Made by a program: the position numbers and the translations under genes. Shown here piece after piece: positions 1 through 10,316 of a stretch of DNA of 64,000 nucleotides. Each line of letters opens with the position of its first letter. Within the stretch, counting starts at the first letter, position 1. Below the pieces are notes generated by a model that was given only the letters and a program-made list of their open reading frames with translations, did not search any database and was not told where the DNA came from. This stretch comes from Aquila chrysaetos chrysaetos (taxonomy: Eukaryota > Chordata > Aves > Accipitriformes > Accipitridae), in the NCBI RefSeq assembly GCF_900496995.4, contig NC_044012.1, positions 27,107,606-27,171,605 on the forward strand, in the 5' to 3' direction.

Positions 1-3000
1 GGCTGAGGGGGGCCCAGTGCTCCCAGGGAGGGGGGCAGCCGCTCTCCCCACAAGGCAGTGTGGGACCAGGGGGGGCTGCAGCCCCTCTCCCAGTGGGGAC
101 TGACATGCCGTGGACGTGGCCTCAGTTGGGGGGTCCCCACAGCCATTGTGGCAGGGCGGCCACTCTCCGCCCACCCCAGCAGGCACTGCTGGGCGGTGGC
201 TCAGCGTCCCGCCGGCCCGGGCTTGTCCGGGTGCAGGAAGAGACAGCGAACCAGTCAGACGAGTCCTCCGAGCACTCCCGGAAGGCGCCGGGCTCCCCAC
301 ATCCCCCCCACACTCCTGCAGGTCTGGCCCACTGTGGGGCTACGGACCTTGCCCTGGACCCCCTCCCTGGGTACTCAGGGTGCCACCCAGCTGCTGACCC
401 TGGGCTGGATGGGCATGGTGTGGCCAGGGGCTGGCTGGGGCAGCATCAGCCAGCGTTGCCGAGGGCTGTATCCCGCCTGCATGCTGGCTGCCGGGGACCA
501 GCCACAGTCCTTCTCCCAGTGCAGGGCCATGCCGGTGGCACGTGGCGGGGTGGGCTGGGGAGCCCAGCACAGCCCTGTTGGCCGGTGCAGCATGGCGGGG
601 AGCAGGGGACTGAGTCGGCTGCCCCGGCACAGTGCAGCACAGTGAGCTCTGCTTGCAAAATCCCTCCTGCCACTTGCCTTGACCTTGGCACCGCTCCCTG
701 GCCTGTGTGTGGCACTGCCGCCAGCTCAGTGGGGACCAGCCACCCAGCCCTGCTCTGCTCCGTGCCCTCAGGCAGGGTGCAGCATGGCATGCCAGGGGCA
801 GCCTGGACCAGCTGGGAGACTCCTGGGGTGCTGGTACGGGGGAACCCCAAGCCCTGCTGCCCCAAGGCAGGGGGGAGCCCTTGTTGGGACCCCAGCGCTG
901 GGGCTCAGGTGCCCCCTGGGTCCTGGGGGGGCTTCCACAGCTCCAGCAGCATGTCCAGCTCTGGGCACAAGGTGTGTGCCTGGACCAGCCGTGCAGCACG
1001 AGGCTTTGCATCACCCCGTGGCAGCATCTTCCTCCCCAAGTAGGGCTGGGTGCATCCTGCTCTCTGGCCAAATGCGTAAGGGCCTGGCGTGGCCAGCCAG
1101 CCTCGGGGATGTGGCTCTGCCCCTGCCACGCGCAGCCTGGCATCGGGCCGTGCCTACCTGCTGGGCTGCACGCAGCCGGCGTGGCACGTCACTGTGGCCT
1201 TCACTCCTGGCCACGGACTGGACAGTTCCTCTTCCTCCCCCAGCCTCATGGCCAGTGACGTCAGCCCGGGCAGGGGCACACCTGGGTGTCCCGAGCCGAG
1301 AAACCATAAATGGTTTGTCACGAGCTCCGCGGCCTCTGGCCAGCCCCACCTGCCCTGTGCCTCTCTGCTGCAAGCGTTTACGGCGCGAAATGGCTTCACC
1401 TTTGTCCTGCAAACTGCAGCTGGTGTGGCAGGAGGCCTGCCTGCGCGGGCACTGACCCCGTCCCACGGTCACCCGGGGCAGTCCCCAGCCCCAGATGCAC
1501 CAGGAGGCGTGGCTGTGACCATTCACACGTGCACACCACCACGGGCACCCCCGGTGCCACTGGGGGTGGGCACCCACCCTGTATGGAGCCCTGCCTATGG
1601 TCACCCTGTCCCTGCTGTGGCTTGTCCCTCACCATTGAGCCCCAGGTGGGGAGGTAACTGGACACCTTCTAACCCCAGCTTGTCCCTCAGGCTGTCCCCA
1701 GCAGGGGACACATGCTTGTCCTTCCTCCCCCGGTCCAGCCACCAATGCTGGCACTGCCCTTTTGCCATGGTCCAGGCAGGGCAGTGATGCTGGGACCCAG
1801 CCAGGTCCCTGTGGCCTTGCTCCCAGTCCTGTCCCCATGCACTGGTAGCCCTGCCCTGGGACTGGGGACCACAGCAAAGGGAACGGGGGAGCCCCTCAGC
1901 CAACAGCACTGGGTACCACATCCCAGTCCCACAGGACGGACCTCGTGTGGTGCTCCTGGAGGCTCGTCACCCTCCAGGGCTTGCACCAGCCCTGCCAGGA
2001 GGGACGGCCTCAGGTGCTGGGCTTTGCCAGAGGCTGCACAGCCCCCCCATCACTGCTCCCTGCCTCGGTTTCCCCAGGCACCCGGCACAGGTGCAGCCTG
2101 TCTCTGCCACAGTGGGGGCAGTACGGGGGCGATGCCAGGACCCCAGGGAGGGAAGCAGCTGTGGTGCTGACCGGCTTCCACCACTGTCCGGCTGCACCCG
2201 TCCCCGCGGCTTGTGCATGCCACACTCTGATCCCACCGGGCTGCGGCCACAGGGGTGTTCCCAGGAGGTGCTCCTTGTACAAGCCACGGCAGCACTGGCT
2301 TGCCGGGAGCAGGAGGCCTCTCGTAGTCATTACGGTGCAGGGGATGATGTCAGGCCTGGCCGCAACAAGGGAGGATGAAAGGGAAGAAGCGGGTCCCCCT
2401 CCCACGGGAACCGAGGGTGGGGAGAGAGGCAGGGATGTGAGGAAGACATGGGGGATGCAGGTGGGACGTGGGGCACCCAGCCCCACATCCTCAGCCCCAC
2501 GGGAGCCCTTGGCTGCTGGAGCCGACAGCCACTCTCCGGTTACAGCCGCGGTGCCGGCGTCCACCCAAGCCCCTCCAGCGTGCCAGGGGAGCGCTCCTCG
2601 CACGGCTGCAGCGGCAGGCATGCAACATTACCCACAATCAATGGATCATTATGTAATAAACAAGAGGAAAGTTGTTTTGCAAATGCGGCTGAGTTATCAC
2701 TTCACAACACGGCGGCGAAGCATCTCTCCGCCGGGCTTAACAAGGATGGATTGGTGTTGGGGGCAGATGGGAGCAGATAGCGAGCCACTGCGCTCCCCTC
2801 CAGGCAGCCAGCAACGTGCCCGCTGCACATGCAGCCCCCCACCCTGTGCTGGGGGGGTCACAGAGGGGAATTTCACAATATCAAGCAAACGGAGAGCGGG
2901 GGAGCAGGGCGGGGGACGCATGCAGGGTTTGGCCGGTGCTGGAGCAAAGCCCTAGGAGAGCAGAGGCAGCTGATAATGGCAGGGGAGGAGGAGGGGGGGG

Positions 3001-3611
3001 GGCTGCCCCTGCCACTCCCAGCCCCTCCTTGGCAGCTGCTGTAGCTCCCGAGGCCCCGCTCGCCCAGGGGCTCCTGATGACCCTGGCATCTCAGATAAGG
3101 GGGTTCCCACGGCACGGGCTGGGAGGGGGACAGGCCTGCAGGGTGTCACCCCCCTCAGCTGGACCCCACCGCCAGCCAGTGCTCCCCCCAGCGAGGAGGG
3201 GACGGTCACGGCTCGGGCCCTTTGCCCCGAGCCCCCAGACTTCCCACCACCTCCCGCGGGGACCAACCCGGGCCTCAACCCCATTATCGCCCATCAACCC
3301 GGTGCCTCAGCCGGGGGCGAGACCCCCCCCCTGCAGACGCACACGCAGGACCACGGGCGGCGGTGCCGCCGGGCAGGACCTGCCCCGCCCCGAGCCTCCA
3401 CCGGTGGGGTGACGACCCCTGCCCGGTGCCGACCGTGCGCGGGGCCGGTCCGCGCCCCCCCTCCCCTCTCCCCGCACTGCTCGTGTTGTTGTTGTGTCTC
3501 GGCCCCGGTGTGCGGGGCGGGGCGCGGGGCCGGGCGCGGCGGCGGCGGGGCCGTACTTAAGGCGGGGGCCGGGCCCGCTGCCCGCCCAGCGGAGCGCGCC
3601 CCGCGAAGCGC
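1..3611. other. 5' flank of EFNA1, no gene recognised
   Basis: GC-rich flank with several overlapping long frames on both strands that lack splice logic or recognisable domains; I treat these as chance frames in GC-rich DNA. Two stretches stand out for mixed, non-repetitive composition: about 1285-1440 and about 2615-2725 (AT-richer, with octamer-like and C/EBP-like words). GATA-type words (agataa, tgataa) occur near 2970 and 3094. In mammals this interval would separate EFNA3 from EFNA1. From about 3200 onward the sequence becomes CpG-rich and is the likely EFNA1 promoter island. Confidence 0.6.
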
Positions 3612-6195
3612 ATGGAGCGGTGGTCGATGCTCCTGGCCCTGCTGGGGCTCGGGCTGTGCTGGGTAGCGGCCGCGGAACGCCACACCGTCTTCTGGAACAG
3701 CTCCAACCCCCGGTGAGTGCCGCCACCCCCCACCTCAGGGGACCCCCCCCCCACCCCGGATCGGGAGCTGGTGGCCCCGAGGGCTCGGGCGGCGCCGCTC
3801 CCTGCCGGGGCTGGGCGCTCCCCGGCGGCCTTTGTCCGGGGCGGGCAGCGGGGCCGGAGCCTTCGTGGGAGTGGGGAGGGGGGGACCGAGCGCGGGGCTG
3901 GGGGGGGGGCGGCGGGGCCGGTGTTTAACCACGATGGGGCCGGGGCTGAGCCCGGCGGGGCGGTCCCGCTGCGCAGCCGGGGAGCGGCGCGGCCGGTCCA
4001 GGTGCAGACCGGGGGGGTGGGGGGGGGGAGAACGACCGGGGGGCCCTTCCGTTCCCAGGGCCGAGCGGGAGCGGGGCCTCTTCCTTCCCCGCGGGGGCGG
4101 CGCGGCGCCAGCCCCGACGCCGGGGCACAGGGAAGCGTGTTGACAAACACGGCCCTGGCTCCCGCCGCCCGGGCAGGATGTGCGGGGGGGTTGGGGGGCA
4201 GACCGGGCCCTCCAACACCCTGGCTGTGCCCAGGAACCGGCCCCTGGGACGGGCTGTGGCTGTGGGGGTGACCCCATCCCAGGCATCAGACCCCCAGGCT
4301 GTAAGGGTCTCCCCCGGGCCATGACCCGCTAATTGTAGGGGTGCCCCCCAAGGCACCAGCCCACCAGACTGCAGGAGTGCCCCTCTTGGCTTTAGGGGTG
4401 CCCCCCCCCACTATGCACTAGACCCCTCTAGGCTAGGGGTGGCCCCCTGCCTGGGCTGTGTCTCCCCAGCTGTAGGTCACCCCCCAGGCACCACCCCCCA
4501 GGTTGTAGGGCTGTGTGTTGTCTACCTGTGTCGTCCGTCCCCCCCAAAAGGGTGACCAGGGTCCCCAGGGTTTGGGGAGCAGGGGCTGGCCCCGAGGCCA
4601 CTGCAGCCAGCAAGGTGAGGGGACCCCGCAGAGGCCCCTGACCAGCTCCCAGTTTGTCTGTGTCGTGTTCTGATTCCCCCCCCCCCCCGGGGTGAGGTGT
4701 GGGGAGCAGCAGGCGCTGGAGCCAGGCTGGCTGCCCCATGGGCGAGAGCTGTCGACGCCTCCTGGCTCTGGGAGCGTTGGGATGGGCAGGGTACACATCC
4801 TGGTGGGTCCCCTCCCAGCTCCCCGCCTGCTGGGGCCACTGGGGAGCTCTGGGAAGGGGGGTGTGCTCACCAGCTGGGTGCAGGGGGGCTGGTCCGGTGG
4901 GGGCTTTTCCTCCCAAAACCAGCCTGGGCACTGTGGGACTCTGCACAGGGAAGGGTGAACCAAAGGTTGACCTGTCCTGGGCTCTGAGGAGCTGCTGTGG
5001 GCAGGAGGCTGCTCTTTCTTGGCCTCGTTAATCAGTGTGAGCGATTTGGGGGTGCAGGGGAAGGGGAGTCCCCCCCATGCCTCTCCCTGCTGGAGCTGAC
5101 CCCTGGCCTCCCTCCTGCCTCAGGTTCCTGTGGAATGACTACACAGTAGAGGTGCGCCTCAACGACTACCTGGACATCATCTGCCCACACTATGAGGAGG
5201 GGACTGTCGACCCCCATGCCATGGAGCGTTACACACTCTATCTGGTGGAGCCCGAGGAATACCGGGCCTGCAAGCCCCGCTCCAAGGAGCAGATCCGCTG
5301 GGAGTGCAACAAGCCCAGTGCCCTTCATGGCCCCGAGAAGTTCTCGGAGAAGTTCCAGCGCTTCACCCCCTTCACACTGGGCAAGGAGTTCAAGGAGGGG
5401 CACAGCTACTACTACATCTGTGAGTGCCTGGGGGTCTGCCAGGGGGCTGGGGTCCCTACTGGGCTTCCGCCCACCCCAGTTAACCCCCATCCTCCCTTGC
5501 AGCCAAGCCCATTCACCAGCACGGGGAAGCATGCCTGAAGCTGAAGGTGACAGTCACTGGCAAAGGCAGTGAGTATCACCTGGACCCCTTGGGTCCTCCC
5601 CGTGCCTCCCCTTTCTGCTCACAGTGTCAGTGCCCAGCTTGGCCTTTCCTGAGCTGTGTCACGGCCAGGTCGTGGCCCCCTGCCAGCCCCAGGGTGTGGG
5701 CACATGTGGCTTGGCTGGGAAGGTGCTGGTGGCTGGGGTGGGGGATGGCCCCTGGTGAAACCTGGCTGGGGGGGGGGGGGGGTCAGGGAGCTGCCCTTCA
5801 CCCGCCTGACCCTGTGTTTGCTTTGCAGCTCAGGCACCGCCTGTCCCTTCCTCTACCCAGAAGGGGAGGATCCAGGCAGGTAGGTTGGTGGCTACAGGCA
5901 GGGAGACGGGTCCAGGCAGCCGTGGGGCTGGCAGGGGAGCTGGGCTGAGCCCAGCTGCTCTCCTGGGGTGGGGGGACCGGAGAGCAGGGCTAGCAGCAGC
6001 CCCCGTGCTGGGTGATGTGCTGCTGGCTTGGGGCATAGCACCTCCCCCAGGGATGCTCACAGCTCCTCTCTCCCCACAGATGATGCAGCTGCACATGTGC
6101 TGAGGAGCGTGGGGCAGAACTCGGGGATGCGGGGCAGCAGCCCCTTCACCTTCATCAGCCTCCTCCTGCCGCTCCTGGTGCCGCAGGGGCTGTGA
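3612..6195 (+). CDS. EFNA1: Ephrin-A1 (GPI-anchored Eph receptor ligand)
   Basis: Five coding exons: 3612-3712, 5124-5419, 5503-5568, 5829-5879, 6080-6195, giving 209 aa (human about 205). The start ATG heads a hydrophobic signal peptide (MERWSMLLALLGLG...), followed by the ephrin receptor-binding domain: RHTVFWNSSNP, LNDYLDIICPHYE, then GPEKFSEKFQRFTPFTLGKE and FKEGHSYYYIS, near-identical to ephrin-A1. The C-terminus is a short linker and a hydrophobic tail (FTFISLLLPLLVPQGL) typical of a GPI-attachment signal. The tail and the KPIHQH segment favour EFNA1 over EFNA3/EFNA4. The protein is expected at the outer plasma membrane, binding EphA receptors in adhesion, guidance and angiogenesis. A poly(A) signal aataaa at 6951-6956 gives a 3' UTR of about 770 bp. 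Intron 1 (3713-5123) is CpG-rich at its 5' end and shows nothing else. Confidence 0.96.
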
Positions 6196-6975
6196 GCTGC
6201 CCCGCTGTGCCTGGACAGACCAAGGCTGTGGCCGCTGGGGACAGAGCCAGGATGCTCAGGACCCCTGTGGTCCTCACATGCACCCCGGGGTGGCCTACCC
6301 TGTGCACATCTGGGCAAGGAAAGGATTTGTCAGTATTACAGGGCCAGAGGGCCCCAAGCCAAGCTGAGCAGCCAAAGCCCTCAGGCTGCCCCAGCTCCCC
6401 TGGCCCTCGCAGGCAGGATGGTCTCAGCAGCCAGAGGCTGAGCGTGAGCCTGAGGCTGGAGGAGCCGCACGTGCCCCAGACTGGAGAGGAGCAGGAGGCT
6501 GGCACCCCTGCCCCAGGAGCTGAGCTTGCCCATGGATGGCCCTTGGGTCTCTCTGCTGTGGGCTCAGACTGTGATGTGTCCCGCAGGCAGGGACGTGGTG
6601 CTGGCCCTGTGGCCAGCCAGGTGCCCTGGTGCTGGCTGCAGCCCCTTGGCATCCCTGGCTCTGGGAGTCTGGATGTGCTTGAGAAGATGCCTAGCAGCCA
6701 GCAGAGCGGGACTGTAGGAAACATCCCCCTCCCCACTGTGCTGTGCCCCTTTGCTATCCTTCATCCCACTGCACATGGCGGGGGCGGGGGGGACGGGCAG
6801 TGAGAGCTGTCCCCACCCTGAATCTCCCCCCTCCCCTCTGCTGGGTGCCAGAGGGGGCCCCCACTCCCCCAGTAGCACTGTGTGTGGGGCGCTTTGACCA
6901 CCCTGATTTGTACAGCTTTCTAACACAGGAGTTTTTATATGATTGTCTTGAATAAATAACCAAGAGCATGCTGAG

Positions 6976-8032
6976 CACCTGGGGCTGGGGGGGGGTAAGG
7001 GGCCTGCCCCCCCACCACAGAGCTGGGCTGTCCTGGCCATGTCTGGCCTTGGAAGGAGGAATGGCCCATGTGGGGCATTTGTGCTGGTTAATTAATTAAT
7101 TGGCTGGTGTTTGCACAGGGCTTTGAAGTGGAAAAGTGCCATGGTGGGGCTGGCTGGTGCTATCAGTTGTGTTTATCTGGTGACACAAAGCCCTCCCTGG
7201 GACTGGGGGCTGTGGTTTTTCCCCCTCCCCCTTGCACTGGAATGAGCTTCCAGGCTTGGGGTGGCAGATGTCTTAATGGGCAGCAAGGAGGGGGTTGAGG
7301 TGTGGCCGGAGTCCCATGGGGCTGGGCAGGGGACACAGCCTGGCAGGGCCCCAGGACTCCCTGTGGGGTGGTGGGTCCCTGGGGCCTAGGGGCCCCAGGA
7401 ACAGGGGATCTCGGGGCAGTGGGATGACAGAAATGTGGGACCCCTGCAGTGTGAGACATGGGATGTGGGGTCCTGGGGAGGTGGGAGCTCAGGGAATTGG
7501 GATCACAGGGATGTGTGACCCCAGGCATATGGGATCGGGGGGGGGGGGGGGGGAGGGACCCCATGGATGCAGGGTGCTGGGGAGGTGGGCTCACAGGTAA
7601 ATGAGGCCCCTGGAATTTGGTGCCGTAGGGATGGAGGGTCTTGGGGAGGCAGGGTCATAGGGATGGGGGACCCCGGGCATGTAGAATCTGGGGTGTGGGA
7701 GAACCCAGGGAGGCAGGGTCCTGGGGAGGTGGGCTCCCTGCACTGGGGACACGGGACACCGGGGGTGGGGTGTGGTTGTGTGTGTCGTGTCCTACCCCTC
7801 CCCGCTGTGGGGTGCTGCCTGGGGTGCCACATGGGACGGACCCTACCCATCGCGGTGGTGTCGGGGCTGCTCGGCGCGATGCGACCGGACACCCCGCTGG
7901 CTGCCTCCTCGGTTCCCGCCCCACCCCCCGCCCGGTCCCGCGGCCGGTCCCTCCCCGGTAGTGCGTCCCGCCCCGCCCCGCCGCGGTCAGGACCGCCCCC
8001 GCTCCCCGCTGCCGCCGGTGCAGCGGCCCGGC
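6976..8032. other. EFNA1-SLC50A1 spacer with a G-rich minisatellite
   Basis: A short TTAATTAATTAATT block sits at about 7086-7101. From about 7290 to 7760 the sequence is a degenerate tandem array built from words such as tggggaggtggg, cagggatg and gaccccaggcat, with a unit of roughly 55-65 bp and a G-run of about 20 at 7537-7556. The last 200 bp before SLC50A1 are CpG-rich and probably the promoter. No gene is visible. Confidence 0.6.
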
Positions 8033-9878
8033 ATGGCCGCGCTGCCGCTGCTTGCCGCCGCCTGCCTGGCCTGCACCCTCGCCATGTTTGGGACCGGCCT
8101 GTGAGCACCCGGGCGGCTCCGGGCACTGCGCGGCACCGGCGGCGGGGGGGGGGGTGGGGGGTGGGGGGGGGGGGTTGGGGGTGCAATGGGGAGGGCACGG
8201 GGGCAGTTCAGGGGGTGCAGTGGGGGCCATGGGGGTTTGGGGGGGGCGTTGGGGGTGCAATGGGGAGGGCACCTGGGCCGGTTTGGGGGGGTGCAATGAC
8301 GTCCATTGGGGGCTGGCGCAGAGGGTTTGGGGGTGCAGGGTGAACAGCACGGGTCCAATTCAGGGGGTGCAGTGGGAGAGGAATTGAGGGGTGTGGTGCA
8401 GTGGGCACTGGGGCCGTTTGGGGGGCTGACAAAGCTGAAGGCAAAGGACACCAGGGAATGGGGGGGGTCGGGGCATGCAGGGGGGACACTGAGGCTGTAG
8501 GGGCTGGAGGAGGGGTGGTCACAATTGCAGTGTGGAGGGGCTGGGAGTATTTCAGGGTGCATATTTTGGGGGATGCCTGCTGGCTCCAGAGGTTGCAGCC
8601 CCCCAGCACTGCACCCCCCCCCCCCCCCGCCATGGTGCCAGGCACCCAGGAGGCTGCTTCCCCCCGCCTCCCTAGGTCTGACCTGCGCCAGATGTTGGCA
8701 ACCAAGAGTGTGGAGAACATCCAGTTCCTGCCCTTCCTCACCACCGATGTCAAGTACAGTGGGGTCGAGCCTGGGGGCGGGGGGGGGGGTGTCTTAAGCA
8801 ACTGGTGGGGGTTACATGGTGGTGGGGGAGGGCAGAAGGCCCAAGGCTGCAGCAGTGAGCCCCTGTGCCATTTGCCCTGCAGCAACCTGAGCTGGTTGGG
8901 CTATGGCTGCCTGAAGCAGGACTGGACCCTGATCACCGTCAACACCATTGGGGTGGCACTGCAGACCCTCTACATCCTGGCATACCTCTACTACAGCCCT
9001 GCAAAGGTGGGGCCAGCCTGCCTGGGTCGATAGGGGGATGGAGGGACCCTTGCCCTAACCGTCCCCCTCCTCTCTGCCCCAGCGCCCCGTGCTGCTGCAG
9101 AGCCTGCTGCTCTTGGCCGTGCTGGCTGCTGGCTACGGCTACTTCACCCTCCTGATTGCCGATGCACGGACGCGCCTGGCACGCCTGGGGCTCTTCTGCA
9201 GTGTCTTCACCATCAGCATGTACCTCTCACCGCTGGCTGACCTGGTGCGTGGGGCTGGGTGGCAGCTGGTGGGGTTGGGGGGGGAGCGCAGCAGTGCTAG
9301 GACTGCCTAGCCCAGGCCCAGCCTGACATTTGCTTCTGCAGGCCAAGATTGTCCAGAGCAAGTCGACGCGTTGCCTGTCCTTCCCCCTGACCATCACCAC
9401 CTTCCTGGCCTCCACCAGCTGGACGCTCTACGGCCTGCAGTTCCATGACCCCTACATCACGGTGGGTTGGGGCAGCGGGCAGCCAAGGGATGCTCTCCCG
9501 TCCTGTCCCGTCCTGTCCCGTCCTGTCCCTGCCCCATGGCATTCGGCTGAGTGGTTGGCACCAGGCCGACCCCTGTCCAGCGTCGTGTGTGTCTCACAGC
9601 AAAGCCCGTGACTAGGCTCAGCGAGATGAGTATTGATTTTAATTAATTAGATGGTATAAGGCCAATAAATCTCCCCCAGCAACACAGGGCTGGTGGAGCA
9701 GCGATGGGGGAGGGCAGGAGCGCCATGAGCCAGGTAGACCCACTCCCCCCCTCCCCCGCATCATGTCCTCCTGCAGGTCCCGAATGTGCCAGGGATTGTC
9801 ACCAGCATCGTGCGGTTCTGGCTTTTCTGGCGGTACCCGCCAGGCCAGGACAAGCCCTACAGACCCCTGCATGCCTGA
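8033..9878 (+). CDS. SLC50A1: SWEET1 sugar transporter
   Basis: Six coding exons: 8033-8100, 8676-8753, 8883-9006, 9083-9244, 9342-9461, 9777-9878, giving 217 aa (human 221). The protein has two MtN3/saliva triple-helix repeats joined by a linker helix, seven membrane segments in all. Diagnostic stretches are SVENIQFLPFLTTDV, NTIGVALQTLYILAYLYY, LGLFCSVFTISMYLSPLADL and VPNVPGIVTSIVRFWLFWRYP. SWEET1 is the single animal SWEET, a glucose uniporter found at Golgi and plasma membrane. The start is supported by a hydrophobic first helix and by position, since exon 1 is the least conserved part. A poly(A) signal aataaa is at 10291-10296. Intron 1 (8101-8675) is a G-rich repeat; intron 5 carries an unexpected AT-rich block near 9625-9670. 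Confidence 0.95.
8115..8420. repeat. G-rich minisatellite in SLC50A1 intron 1
   Basis: Imperfect tandem copies of a unit containing gggggtgcaatggggagggc and cagttcagggggtgcagtgg recur at about 8175, 8250, 8290 and 8360. The tract is strongly G-skewed on the + strand, with runs of 7-10 G, so G-quadruplex potential is high. Frames through it are incidental. Confidence 0.7.
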
Positions 9879-10316
9879 GGGGGCCCCACTGGCCCCCCCA
9901 AGGAAGGAGCTCACGCACTGTTGGACTGATGAAGGATCCCTCAACCCTTGCCAGTTTGCTCCAGCGTGGACTGGCCCCAGCCACTGAGCCCCAGGTGCCA
10001 AGGGCTGCCCACTCCTGGCAGGACAGGGGCCCTGGGAGGGCACCTCCTGCCTTTGTGGTTCACTCTCACCGGCATCCCTCCAGCCCTTGGTCCTTCGGTG
10101 ATGGTTGGATTGGTCTCAGCAATGCCTTTGGGGTGCCAGGAGCCCCCCCCCCCCCCCCCCAAGTTCCTGGGCACCCCGCCTGTCCCCGGGGACCCCCGGA
10201 CAGTCTTCCATGCCCACGGCTCTGCCCCAGCACCAGGCTGGGGCTGCCGGGAAGCCCTGTGTCTCTCTTGTATGAATTTAAGTGCCTTTTAATAAATCAG
10301 AGACTGAAGAGCACCT

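Noticed and set aside
60-1043. Long open frame upstream of EFNA1, including a stretch ETANQSDESSEHSRKAP that looks protein-like
   Set aside because: No recognised homology, no convincing splice partners, and composition typical of GC-rich spacer. A missed exon cannot be fully excluded.
3713-5123. Possible additional EFNA1 exon in intron 1
   Set aside because: Exon 1 and exon 2 join in phase to give the normal ephrin sequence (NPRFLWNDY), and no conserved frame lies between.
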